Assembly: GCF_008247605.1 (NCBI RefSeq)
Contig: NZ_CP043420.1
Coordinates: 310,001 to 374,000 of the forward strand
Origin: Kushneria phosphatilytica
GTDB taxonomy: Bacteria; Pseudomonadota; Gammaproteobacteria; Pseudomonadales; Halomonadaceae
Reading direction: 5' to 3'
Length of the DNA: 64,000 nucleotides
Within the stretch, counting starts at the first letter, position 1; each line of letters starts with the position of its first letter. Shown here in pieces: positions 46,462 to 54,566 of this stretch. The notes under the pieces were generated by a model that was not told where the DNA came from, did not search any database, and worked only from the letters and a program-made list of their open reading frames with translations. Position numbers and translations under genes: made by a program.

Positions 46462-47310
46462 ATGAGCAACATCGCCAATACCAGAGACTGGATTGAACTG
46501 CGGCGCGACGACGATACCGGCATCGAAACCATTCGGGCGCATTTCGAGGGGCATGCCTACGATCCGCACTGGCATGACAGCTATCTTGTCGGCATGACCG
46601 AACAGGGTGTGCAGCAGTTCCATTGCCGACGCGACCGGCACTACAGCACGCCCGGCCGGATATTTCTGCTCGAACCTGGTGAGATTCATGACGGTGATGC
46701 GCCGACCCCGGGTGGCTTTACCTATCGCATGCTCTATCTTGACCCGCATTGGCTGGCGCAGGCGCTCGCCGAGCTGCGTGATCAAACGCCGGCGGATGGC
46801 CTGCCGCAATTCCCCTCGACCCTGGTGGGCGATCCCGGCTTTGCCCGAACCATCAGTGATGCCTTCACTGCCCTGCATCAGGGTGAACTTCGCATGTTGC
46901 GCCAGGCTGTGCTGGATGACCTGCTGACAGGACTGAGTCGGCATTTGCACTGGCGTCCGCTGGCACCGCTGAATGAGCGTGCACCAGCGGTAGCGCTCAG
47001 GGCGCGGGATTATCTGCATGCGCATGTCGAGGAGGATATCGGGCTGGACGATCTCGCCCGTGCCACCGGGTGTGACCGTTTTCGTCTGAGCCGTGCCTTT
47101 CAGGTGGCTTTCGGCCTGCCGCCGCATGCCTATCTGATCCAGTTGCGTCTGGCGCTGGCCCGGCCGCGTCTGGCCAGAGGTGAAGCACCAGCGCAGGTGG
47201 CGGCGTCGCTCGGCTTTGCCGATCAGAGCCATCTGGGCCGCTGGTTCCGGCGCGCCTATCGGCTGACCCCGGCGCGCTATCAGCGCCACTGCTCAAATCT
47301 TCCAGACTGA
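46462..47310 (+). CDS. AraC-family regulator of the adjacent LysE exporter
   Basis: A 282-residue protein. The N-terminal cupin sensing domain includes DPHWHDSYLVGMTEQGVQQF and LLEPGEIHDGD. The C-terminal double helix-turn-helix has IGLDDLARATGCDRFRLSRAF and PAQVAASLGFADQSHLGRWF. AraC proteins of this type are commonly encoded next to LysE exporters, which they control in response to the exported amino acid. The start at 46462 is chosen because the cupin begins at once; its ribosome site is weak. Confidence 0.87.
   Translation: MSNIANTRDWIELRRDDDTGIETIRAHFEGHAYDPHWHDSYLVGMTEQGVQQFHCRRDRHYSTPGRIFLLEPGEIHDGDAPTPGGFTYRMLYLDPHWLAQALAELRDQTPADGLPQFPSTLVGDPGFARTISDAFTALHQGELRMLRQAVLDDLLTGLSRHLHWRPLAPLNERAPAVALRARDYLHAHVEEDIGLDDLARATGCDRFRLSRAFQVAFGLPPHAYLIQLRLALARPRLARGEAPAQVAASLGFADQSHLGRWFRRAYRLTPARYQRHCSNLPD
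47285..47307. repeat. Short direct repeat flanking the AraC-type gene, right copy
   Basis: Partner of the copy at 46365-46387, differing at one base. It encodes the C-terminal residues HCSNLPD of the AraC-type protein. Confidence 0.7.
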
Positions 47311-47322
47311 CAGCGCCAATGC

Positions 47323-47388
47323 GATGGATCATGCCTCTCCCTCTTCACTGATGGAGTACTGGCATGATCCATCCCGATCGATATCGGG
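47323..47388 (+). promoter_or_regulatory. Two-hairpin leader of the LysE-type gene
   Basis: A perfect 13-base inverted repeat, GATGGATCATGCC (47323-47335) with GGCATGATCCATC (47361-47373), encloses 25 bases. A second perfect hairpin follows directly, CCCGAT (47373-47378) with ATCGGG (47383-47388) around CGAT, and ends right before the GGGAGG ribosome site. The two structures share one base, so both cannot fully extend at the same time. It could be the AraC operator, an attenuator, or a leader that hides the ribosome site. Confidence 0.6.
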
Positions 47389-47401
47389 CGGGAGGCTGCT
47401 G

Positions 47402-48007
47402 ATGGAACTTCTGCCCTTTACCCTGTTTGCGCTGGCGGCTTCGATTACCCCCGGGCCCACCAATGTACTGATCATGGCCAGCGGCTCGCGGCACGGACTG
47501 CGTTCGACCCTGCCACTGGTGGTGGGCGCCTGTATGGGCGCGGCCGGGCTGGTACTGGTGGTGGGGCTTGGGTTGGGGCAGCTGCTACCCCGGGATGGCC
47601 TTGTGCGTCAGTTGCTGGCCGGGATCAGCATTGTCTGGCTGAGCTGGCTGGCCTGGCAGTTGTTCACAAGCCCGGTGGGCGAGCCTGTGGCCGATGGGTC
47701 GGCCGCACGCCCGAAACGACTGGCGGGCCCCCTGAGTGGCGCAGGGCTACAGCTTTTCAATCCCAAGACATGGCTGATGGCGCTGGCGGTGACCAATGTC
47801 TTCGCGCCGGCAGGGCCGGAGCGCGCTTCGATGGTGATGCTGCTGGCGCTGATCTTTTTGCTGGTGGCGCTGCCCTGCCTGGGGTTCTGGGCGTGGCTGG
47901 GCGCCCGGGCGAGCCGCTGGCTGGGCTCGCCGGGACGCATGCGCCGCTTCAACCGGATCATGGCGGTGATCCTGCTGGTCTCTTCCTGGCTGGCGCTGCT
48001 CTCCTGA
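47402..48007 (+). CDS. LysE/RhtB-family amino-acid exporter
   Basis: A 201-residue inner-membrane protein with about six hydrophobic segments. The family signature is ITPGPTNVLIMASGSRHG near residue 16, and LFNPKTWLMALAV lies near 118. I chose ATG 47402, after GGGAGG; an in-frame start at 47324 lies within the hairpin leader. The convergent hglS stop is only 10 bases beyond its end. With the lysine-breakdown enzyme HglS next door, a basic amino acid or a derivative is a reasonable guess for the substrate. Confidence 0.9.
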   Translation: MELLPFTLFALAASITPGPTNVLIMASGSRHGLRSTLPLVVGACMGAAGLVLVVGLGLGQLLPRDGLVRQLLAGISIVWLSWLAWQLFTSPVGEPVADGSAARPKRLAGPLSGAGLQLFNPKTWLMALAVTNVFAPAGPERASMVMLLALIFLLVALPCLGFWAWLGARASRWLGSPGRMRRFNRIMAVILLVSSWLALLS

Positions 48008-48017
48008 ACGGCTCGAC

Positions 48018-49376
48018 TCAGTGACTCAGGGCGCGTCGGCAGGCGGCCAGCGACTCCTGGCTGATGGCGTCATAGAGTTCAAAGGGATCGTGAACTGACG
48101 CGCCCAGCGCCTCTTCAAAGGCCGCCTGATTGGCGCTCTGAGTGTATTGACCGCTCCCACCATCACCGAGATTGGACTGGAAGATGCCTGCGGCGCTGAC
48201 TGGCAGGAAATCCTCGTAAATAATCGGTGTGGCGCGGATCAGGCCACGCTCGATCAGCGCTTCGACGTCTTCGGGTAGCGTCTCGGCACCGGTTCGCTGC
48301 TGGCCCTGTTCGGTCAGGCTATAGCGGAAGTAACCCAGTCCCTCGCGGCGTAATACCGTTTCGTCATCCGGGAAATCACTGAACGCCTCGGCGAGCGCCT
48401 GTTGGTGGGCTTCGCCGGAGAGCCCGCCGGTGGTGGCTTTTGACGCGCTCAACAGCTGGTCATAGAGCTCCCGGCCGCGCGGGGTCAGTGCCATGCCGCG
48501 CTGCTCGATCTCGCCGAAGCGGGCGGTATGCGAGCCTGCTTCCTCGCCGGCAAACAGGATGGTCTCCTCCAGCGCCCGAAAGCTGGTCTGGCGCAGCAGG
48601 ATCGGGCAGTCACGGCGCGGCGGACCCTCGATGGTCGCCTTGGGCGTGATGCCATGTTCCGGCATGGCCGCCTGGGTAGCGTCGATATCCAGCGTGCGCG
48701 GCGTCAGATGGTTGATATGCGGGCCGCGGAAGCAGACGACATCTGCGATCAGACGATGCGCTTCATGCAGACGCTCATAGGTGGGGCGATCGACCGTGGC
48801 ATGGCTGTGCCAGCGGAAGGTCTCCAGGGCTTCCATGACGAACTCGTCGGCCTGGTGATCATCCAGCCCGCCCTGCTGGTGCCATTCGGCGAGCAGCTCG
48901 CGCAGCCGCGGGGTGAAGATATCGCGGGCGGCAAGAATGCGACGGGCCTGATCGCGCAACTGATCATCGTCGATCAGTTCCAACCGCAACAGGGAGGTGA
49001 ACACTCGGAAGGGGTTGCGAGCCAGGGCTGTTTCATCGACCGGCCGAAACGCCGTGGAGTGCACCGGCACCCCGGCTTCGGAGAGATCGTAATAGCCCAC
49101 CGGAAACATGCCCATCACGGCGAAGACATCGCGCATGGTGGCCAGTTCCTCGGGTGTACCCAGGCGGATTGCCCCGTGGCGCTCGACATCAAGCCGTGCC
49201 TGTTCGGTGTCATCCAGGGTGCGATCCGCCGGCAGCCCGGCCATGACCCCCGCGTTGATCTCGCCTACCAGCTGCAGCAGAGTGCCGTACTGGGGCACCT
49301 CATGGCGGTACATGTTGGACATCTCGCGAGAGAAACGGGTGCGAATGCGATCTGGGGAGATGACGTCGGCGCTCAT
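48018..49376 (-). CDS. hglS: 2-oxoadipate dioxygenase/decarboxylase (HglS, YdcJ family)
   Basis: A 452-residue iron enzyme of the DUF1338/VOC fold. It converts 2-oxoadipate to D-2-hydroxyglutarate in D-lysine catabolism. Candidate iron ligands are H67 (ERHGAIRLGT), H223 (NHLTPRTLD) and E291 (GEIEQRG); these are each three positions from the triad I recall for the Pseudomonas enzyme. VPVHSTAFRP is another family signature. The start at 49376 has TGGAG upstream. It converges on the LysE-type gene. Confidence 0.9.
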   Translation of the reverse strand: MSADVISPDRIRTRFSREMSNMYRHEVPQYGTLLQLVGEINAGVMAGLPADRTLDDTEQARLDVERHGAIRLGTPEELATMRDVFAVMGMFPVGYYDLSEAGVPVHSTAFRPVDETALARNPFRVFTSLLRLELIDDDQLRDQARRILAARDIFTPRLRELLAEWHQQGGLDDHQADEFVMEALETFRWHSHATVDRPTYERLHEAHRLIADVVCFRGPHINHLTPRTLDIDATQAAMPEHGITPKATIEGPPRRDCPILLRQTSFRALEETILFAGEEAGSHTARFGEIEQRGMALTPRGRELYDQLLSASKATTGGLSGEAHQQALAEAFSDFPDDETVLRREGLGYFRYSLTEQGQQRTGAETLPEDVEALIERGLIRATPIIYEDFLPVSAAGIFQSNLGDGGSGQYTQSANQAAFEEALGASVHDPFELYDAISQESLAACRRALSH

Positions 49377-49468
49377 GATGCGGCTCCAGGAAAGGTTATG
49401 CCCATTTAACGCTCGTCGTGGGTCGGGTTCAAACAGCGGAGAGTGCATCTTTGGGCGAGCCGGTCAGG

Positions 49469-49813
49469 CTAGAGCCGCTGGCTCCAGAGCTGATACAGGA
49501 TATCTCCGCACACGCTCAACGCGGCAAGACACACCACGGCCGCCGTCAGGCGCATGGCCCAACCCGAAAGCGGGGAGACCGGCTGATGGGTGGTGGTGAT
49601 GATATGCAGCCTGATACCCGCCCAGGCATACATGGCGCCGGTCGCTGCCAGCAACGCGATGCCCACCACGGTCAGCAGCATGTCGTGATGCTCGAACCCG
49701 GCGCGTGTAATCAGTGCCGAGTTGAGCAGCAGCAAAAAGGCGGTGCGCGACCAGGACAGCCCGGTGCGTTCCGGTTGCAGCCCGGGGTCGCGCGTGGAGT
49801 TGGGCGTTGTCAT
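49469..49813 (-). CDS. DUF202 membrane protein, copy A
   Basis: A 114-residue protein with three hydrophobic segments. LQPERTGLSWSRTAFLLLLNSAL is the DUF202 signature (here ERTGLSWSRTAFLLL), as in E. coli YidG. It is coded 6 bases after a second DUF202 gene. Such pairs are common and of unknown function. Confidence 0.88.
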   Translation of the reverse strand: MTTPNSTRDPGLQPERTGLSWSRTAFLLLLNSALITRAGFEHHDMLLTVVGIALLAATGAMYAWAGIRLHIITTTHQPVSPLSGWAMRLTAAVVCLAALSVCGDILYQLWSQRL

Positions 49814-49819
49814 GGTGGC

Positions 49820-50212
49820 TCAGGGAAAGAGGATCAGCAGGGCCAGTGCCAGTGCCACGATCGTGACGAAGATCGACACCACGACCAGCAGTCGGGTATA
49901 GGGCAGGGCACTATCGCTGCGCATGGCCTGTTCGTTGCGCGACCAGCGCCGGTAGGCGGAGAGTGCGAGGGTAGCCCCGCCCAGAGTCAGCAGGACGCCT
50001 AGAGCCTCGCGGGTGATGGGCGTGGCGAAGTCCGGAGCGAACTGATAAATGCCCACCGCGCCCGCCATGAAGGCCAATGCCGTACGAATCCAGGCAAGAA
50101 AGGTGCGCTCATTGGCCAGCGAAAAGCGGTAATCGGGGTGTTTGCCCTGCTCAAGCCAGTGTGGCCTGCCCAGGGTGCGCGAACGCGGTTTGCGGTCGGA
50201 AGTCTCCTGCAT
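49820..50212 (-). CDS. DUF202 membrane protein, copy B (YidH-like)
   Basis: A 130-residue protein with three hydrophobic segments and the signature LANERTFLAWIRTALAFM, as in YidH. A hydrophilic basic N-terminus of about 28 residues precedes it. I prefer the ATG at 50212; the longer frame to 50269 begins in a Cys- and Arg-rich stretch that looks non-coding. Confidence 0.87.
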   Translation of the reverse strand: MQETSDRKPRSRTLGRPHWLEQGKHPDYRFSLANERTFLAWIRTALAFMAGAVGIYQFAPDFATPITREALGVLLTLGGATLALSAYRRWSRNEQAMRSDSALPYTRLLVVVSIFVTIVALALALLILFP

Positions 50213-50409
50213 GATCCGGTGATCCCTTCGTCTGCATCGATACCTTGATGCGCATTCTGCCACAGCCATGACGTCATCGCTTCGGGCACCATCGGCGAAA
50301 TGGTAGCGCGATGCGACAGTTCGTCCGTCTGTGCCCGTGTCGCATTGCGCTATGCTGGGCGACAGAGCCAGATAGTCGTCGATCCGTCTTCAGCAGGGGG
50401 CGCAGGGGC

Positions 50410-50655
50410 ATGTATAAACTGACACAGGCCGGTCTGATCGGCGCGGGTGTACTGGTGCTGGGGTATCTGATCGGGGCCCTGGTGCAGGACAACTTCCTGT
50501 TGGGAAGCTGGCCGCTACCGGTACGACTGCTGATTCTGGTCTTCGCCGTGACTGCCTTCCTGCTCTGGAGTCTGATCGCCTACTGCTTCACCAGCGATGC
50601 GCCGGCACGTCGCCATATCCAAAAGCGCAGCCGGGGTCGCAACCGCCGCAAGTAG
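50410..50655 (+). CDS. Small membrane protein of unknown function
   Basis: An 81-residue protein with two hydrophobic segments (LIGAGVLVLGYLIGALV and LLILVFAVTAFLLWSLIAYCF) and a strongly basic tail of about 17 residues (HIQKRSRGRNRRK). A purine-rich AGGGG lies before the ATG. I do not recognise a family. It is the last gene before the tRNA that marks the island border. The shape suggests an inner-membrane hairpin with the tail in the cytoplasm. Confidence 0.65.
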   Translation: MYKLTQAGLIGAGVLVLGYLIGALVQDNFLLGSWPLPVRLLILVFAVTAFLLWSLIAYCFTSDAPARRHIQKRSRGRNRRK

Positions 50656-50718
50656 CCGGTTTGAAAGCAAAAGGGGTGTTCAGTACGCGACTGAACCGCT
50701 AGACTACGCAACCGGTCA

Positions 50719-50794
50719 GCCGGTGTAGCTCAGTCGGCAGAGCAACGCATTCGTAATGCGTAGGTCGGAGGTTCGAATCCTCTCACCGGCACCA
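50719..50794 (+). tRNA. tRNA-Thr (CGT anticodon)
   Basis: A 76-base cloverleaf with encoded CCA. The acceptor stem GCCGGTG pairs with CACCGGC. The anticodon stem ACGCA/TGCGT encloses TTCGTAA, giving anticodon CGT. The T arm contains GGTTCGAATCC. A TAGACT (50700-50705) upstream is a plausible -10 element. The gene is intact and probably the integration target of the island to its right. Confidence 0.96.
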
Positions 50795-50805
50795 GAAAGA
50801 TCAGT

Positions 50806-50846
50806 AAAAACCGCCGCTTACGGGTAATGCCGGGTGGCGGTTTTTT
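50806..50846 (+). terminator. Rho-independent terminator of the tRNA gene
   Basis: AAAAACCGCC (50806-50815) pairs with GGCGGTTTTT (50836-50845), with a T-run. It starts 12 bases after the tRNA CCA. Confidence 0.9.
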
Positions 50847-50896
50847 GTTGCTATGAGTCTGGGTAGCAAATAGGTAGCAGCCAGCTAAATCAGGCG
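50847..50896. other. Possible attachment-arm remnant beside the tRNA
   Basis: GGGTAGCAAATAGGTAGCAG at 50861-50880 holds two direct GGTAGC copies 10 bases apart. Short repeats of this kind next to tRNA 3' ends are often integrase arm sites. No integrase gene is present in the window, so this is a weak inference. Confidence 0.35.
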
Positions 50897-51229
50897 GGCA
50901 AAGCGGGAAATACGACCCGGCAAGGTCTATGCCCCAGGAGCGACACGGGAACGCCCGAAGGTGGGAGCGGAAGCTGGGGCTCCGGTGAATCCGCGAAGGG
51001 GTATGACAAGCGCGGACCTACGCACGCCGGGCCTACACTTTCCCGTCCCGGCGTGGGCGCGGAGCCCGTTTCATTCTAGCGTCGGCTGGTGTGGGCATCT
51101 ACTCATGAAGTGCGCACATGGATTTCCTGCGCACTTTGCGCACTTTTCAGCCCGTCGATTTCACCTGAGCCCAATAACAGAGCGCCTTCCAGCCTGGTGC
51201 GCAGATGCGTACCCGTGCGCACTTTTCCA
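50897..51229. repeat. Island direct repeat, copy 1 (333 bp)
   Basis: A 333-base segment that recurs at 54476-54808, about 90% identical by eye and of the same total length. The last third holds GTGCGCAC-type units: GTGCGCAC at 51110, TGCGCACTT at 51128 and 51137, and GTGCGCACTT at 51215. No convincing gene runs through it; the 30-codon frame that starts in copy 2 lacks a start codon here. Together with a partial third copy it brackets the 842-residue gene. Confidence 0.85.
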
Positions 51230-51297
51230 ATGGATAGACCCTACAAAATGCCGCCTCTGCTTCATGAGGAGTGGCGAATTTTATTCTTCCAGGAAGT

Positions 51298-51401
51298 GGC
51301 TCCGGTGAATCCGTGAAGGGCAATGACAAGCACGAACCTAGGCACGCCGGGCCTACACTCTCCCGTCCCGGCATGGGAGCGGAGCCGACTCCAGTCTAGC
51401 G
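51298..51401. repeat. Island direct repeat, partial copy (about 104 bp)
   Basis: It matches the internal part of copy 1 (about 50974-51083), beginning at GGCTCCGGTGAATCCG and ending at TCTAGCG, with scattered changes. It lies 68 bases after copy 1. The 188 bases from 51402 to the start of the next gene show no further gene and should hold its promoter. Confidence 0.75.
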
Positions 51402-51589
51402 TTACCCGAGCAACCCCTGCCATCCGTTCATGGTTGGCTGAATTATTGAGGCACATGCGCCCACCGGAATGTGCCGAATCTGCCATTGAAGTCGTTACAC
51501 AAGAACACACAGTGGTTGCGGTCACCCTGCCTCGGACCAGCCGTGTCAGAATGAGGCCGGGCTTTTCAGAATAAGATCAAGGCGCTCAT

Positions 51590-54118
51590 ATGACGGATCA
51601 TCTCTCCTGTCGGGATATTCCCATTACCCCTGCCGACATGCTTGCCGGGCTGGGACATGCCGATCGCTCGCTGCTGGCCACCTGCCTGGCGTTGTTCGAC
51701 GACAGCCAGCTGAGCAGCCGGCTTGAAAAACTGACCCAACAGGCGAGCGCACAACTCTCCGAATGGGGAGAAAAACTCCGCAGCCGTATCGATAAAGCTC
51801 CTGCCCCACTGACAGCGCAGGAGCAGCAGGCAGCAGCACGGGAAATCGGCGAGCAGCAGCGCCACTGGCAGAACAGCCACCATGATGACGACGCGTTGCG
51901 ACTGTTGCTCTGGATACGCCTGCGACAGGCACTGAAACTGCCTGCAGGCCTGACCCGTTCACGGCGTGGCTGCAGCAGTCTTGCCGATGACATGGCGGCT
52001 CGCCTGATTCATCTGCTGGACCCACCCGGCATGGTCAATTCCAGCCACCGCTGGCTGCATCAGAAAGGCTGGCTACCACGAGGGAGACATGCCAGCACCC
52101 TGGCCGAGGTCGTGATCCCCATGCTGGATGAGTTCTGGGAACAGAGCGAGCAGGCCGATCAGTTTGCTGACCCCACAGAGCGCCGACATCACCTGACCGA
52201 AGCCATCACCGCCCTGGGCCAGCTTGATGCCGAAGATCAGGAGAGGCTGCTGTCGCAAACGGGCGCTACCAACATTCATGATGCGGCCCTTCGCCATACG
52301 GTGCTGCTGGGAGGCTCACTGGGGGCCTTTGGCATGGGGGTCAGTGCCGCCGGTTTTTCCGGGTATATCCTGGCGGCTCAGGCATCGACGTTCATCCCCT
52401 GGGTGAGCGGCCCCGGCCTGGTCTCTTTTGTCTCCGTAATGTCCAATCCCATCACCATCTTCGGTATCGCCGGTGGCGGTGGCTGGTGGCTGCTCAATCG
52501 CGCACGCGAGAAGGTAAGTGTTGCCATCGCAGCGCGGGTGATCGCAATGCTGACCCTCAACGGACTTGGGCATGGTCGCATTGGCCTCGAAGGCGCACTG
52601 CGCTGTTTTCCCCGGGTATCCGATCTATCAGGAATGGAAGGTCTCGAAAGTAAAACGCTCCAGGAATACTGCGAGCAGTGGCAACAACTGGCAACACTTC
52701 CGAATGGCGCTACAACTTCTCCTTCCGAGTCGGTGCTGAGTGCCATGGGCCGTACACCCGGGAGAGTGGACGCCAGGGCGAACAGGACGACAGAAGATCC
52801 CCTGGCAGGCAACGAGCACACCAACGCCCTGGCCATGGGGCTGATGACGATAGGAGACATCATCTACTGCAGAGCCGCCATTGATCCCGAGGCCATTGCA
52901 GCAGCCGATTTCAGTCGTGTGGCCGACATTAATGACACACTGGACTTTGCCCAGCTGGCCGATCAGATCATGGGCGGCAGTGATGCCTCCATGCTGGGCG
53001 GGATCAGCCAGCTCAAGGGCTATGTCGCGGAACAGGCCGTTGCGGCACGACTGGTTGCTGCCGGTCATACGGTATCACTCCCGGATACTGCCAATAATCC
53101 CGGCTGGGATCTGCTGGTGGACGGCCAGCCCTTTCAGGTCAAGTTTCATGCCTCTCTGGCAGGACTGCGTGAGCATTTCGAGCACTACCACTACCCGGTG
53201 ATTGCCAACACCGAGCTTACGGGTGTCGTGGAAAGGCTCCCGGATGAGTGGACAGACAATGTCTTTTTTCTCGAGGGCCTGAGCAATGAGCTGATCGAAG
53301 AAGTGACCCGCGAATCACTGGCGGCCGGCGCTGAGCTACTCAATCCGAGTGTTGTCCCCATGGCAGGCATTATCAGCGCCGCCCGCGGGCTGCTGGCTTA
53401 TCGCCGCGGAGTAATGTCCGGGCAGCAGGCGCTCGAGCAGGTCGTGCTGGATGGCACAGTGCGCATGAGCTTGGCCGGGGCCGGCGGAGTAGCAGGTACC
53501 GGTGTGGGGCTGATGCTTTTCGGGCCGGCCGGTGCATGGGTATTCGGCGCGGGCGCGCCCATGCTGTCACAGATGTTCACCAGCCGGGCTACCCGCTGGT
53601 TGCGGCACAACGTTCGCAGCAATGCCCATCGCCAGTGGGAGGATGCTGCTCATGAAGCGCTGCACGCCCTGCAGTGTCGATTGAACGATGCCCTGACAGC
53701 CAGACAGGCGCAGCTGGCAGAGAAACAACACGAAATCACTGCCAGCGTGCTGGAGGGCTACCTTTACTGGCGACTGGAAGATGATCGGATGTTCTGCCGT
53801 GAGTGCCTGCTTCATCTCTGGTTCGCAACCCGAGAACGCTATCCGCAACCCGAACGGCGACTGACCGAACTGCTGGAAATCATGCAGCTCTGCGGGGTGC
53901 ATCAGGCGCTTTATCAGCGAGAGCTGCACAACGTGAGTAAACGGTTGCAGGAGCGCCCCGGCCTGCGGGAACTGATGGACAACGAGCAGTTGGCTGAATT
54001 CTCGCGCAAGGCACACAGCACGGCCAGCGACTGGTGGGCAAGCGCCTCGCGCACAGTGGAAACCCGGGGCTGGAACAAAAATCCCTTGAAACGATGGCGG
54101 CAGAATTCGGATGACTGA
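51590..54118 (+). CDS. Unrecognised 842-residue membrane protein with a PD-(D/E)xK-like motif
   Basis: I do not recognise the family. The N-terminal third is helical and charged. Residues about 235-305 are glycine-rich and hydrophobic (LLGGSLGAFGMGVSAAGFSG, then a second segment ending GIAGGGGWWLL), probably two to three membrane spans. Residues 476-518 look like a restriction-endonuclease-like core: E481 in KGYVAEQ, D507 in GWDLLVDG and Q516-V-K518 in PFQVKF. A second glycine-rich hydrophobic stretch lies at about 623-662 (AGAGGVAGTGVGLMLFGPAG), then a helical charged tail. AAGG precedes the ATG. It is alone between direct repeats, beside a tRNA and near a restriction operon. A nuclease effector at the membrane is one reading; the motif could also be a degenerate DNA-binding fold. 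Confidence 0.8.
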   Translation: MTDHLSCRDIPITPADMLAGLGHADRSLLATCLALFDDSQLSSRLEKLTQQASAQLSEWGEKLRSRIDKAPAPLTAQEQQAAAREIGEQQRHWQNSHHDDDALRLLLWIRLRQALKLPAGLTRSRRGCSSLADDMAARLIHLLDPPGMVNSSHRWLHQKGWLPRGRHASTLAEVVIPMLDEFWEQSEQADQFADPTERRHHLTEAITALGQLDAEDQERLLSQTGATNIHDAALRHTVLLGGSLGAFGMGVSAAGFSGYILAAQASTFIPWVSGPGLVSFVSVMSNPITIFGIAGGGGWWLLNRAREKVSVAIAARVIAMLTLNGLGHGRIGLEGALRCFPRVSDLSGMEGLESKTLQEYCEQWQQLATLPNGATTSPSESVLSAMGRTPGRVDARANRTTEDPLAGNEHTNALAMGLMTIGDIIYCRAAIDPEAIAAADFSRVADINDTLDFAQLADQIMGGSDASMLGGISQLKGYVAEQAVAARLVAAGHTVSLPDTANNPGWDLLVDGQPFQVKFHASLAGLREHFEHYHYPVIANTELTGVVERLPDEWTDNVFFLEGLSNELIEEVTRESLAAGAELLNPSVVPMAGIISAARGLLAYRRGVMSGQQALEQVVLDGTVRMSLAGAGGVAGTGVGLMLFGPAGAWVFGAGAPMLSQMFTSRATRWLRHNVRSNAHRQWEDAAHEALHALQCRLNDALTARQAQLAEKQHEITASVLEGYLYWRLEDDRMFCRECLLHLWFATRERYPQPERRLTELLEIMQLCGVHQALYQRELHNVSKRLQERPGLRELMDNEQLAEFSRKAHSTASDWWASASRTVETRGWNKNPLKRWRQNSDD

Positions 54119-54473
54119 TTAAAGCAGGAAGCTCAGGGCCCTACGCTTTCTGTTCTTCCATCAGTAGGTATTGTGACTACGCAACTGCCGAAACAGGAGA
54201 TAAGCACTGCGACCAGTCGCCGATTCGCAAATGCAGGAGGGAGAGTCGTAAACCACTGATTCGAGTGGTGCGGTGGTCGGACAGACATCAAACATGCAAG
54301 CTCATGATTTTCCATGGAAATGACGAATCATGACGCTCACAATACCCCCATATGTACCCCCAGAGAGCCTATGCTGCCCTTCTCGTTCTCAGAGAGCGTT
54401 TCAAGCTGCCAGGAATGCCGCACCTGAAACAGAACCGGATCGTGTTGACTACCGTTCGACAGGAAAGCTTCCG
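54119..54473. other. Gene-free stretch with paired TACCCCC sites
   Basis: No supported gene lies here; a 60-codon minus-strand frame at 54133-54315 has no ribosome site and no recognisable content. TACCCCC occurs at 54343-54349 and again at 54355-54361, 12 bases apart, a pattern seen at integrase arm sites. It may be the far end of a former mobile unit whose integrase has been lost. Confidence 0.4.
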
Positions 54474-54566
54474 ATGGCAAAGCGGGAAATACGACCCGGC
54501 AAAGCCTACGCACCCAAGGGCTACACGGAACGCCCGAAGATGGGAGCGGAAGCTGGGCTCCGATGA
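54474..54566 (+). CDS. Possible 30-residue ORF at the start of repeat copy 2
   Basis: The frame reads MAKREIRPGKAYAPKGYTER and continues for 10 residues. AGGAAAG lies 7 bases before the ATG. Copy 1 keeps the frame but has no start codon, and an extra base there extends it. The basic, proline-containing peptide has no family I know. It may be the truncated start of a gene carried by the repeat. Confidence 0.3.
   Translation: MAKREIRPGKAYAPKGYTERPKMGAEAGLR

Noticed and set aside
47323..47388. Simple terminator after the AraC-type gene
   Set aside because: The inverted repeat has no T-run, has a 25-base loop and is followed by a second hairpin at the ribosome site, which suits a leader or operator better.
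50961..51308. 115-codon frame in repeat copy 1
   Set aside because: It has no counterpart in copy 2, where the frame is broken, and an unlikely composition.
54133..54315. 60-codon minus-strand ORF after the 842-residue gene
   Set aside because: There is no ribosome site and no similarity I recognise; it lies in the presumed attachment remnant.
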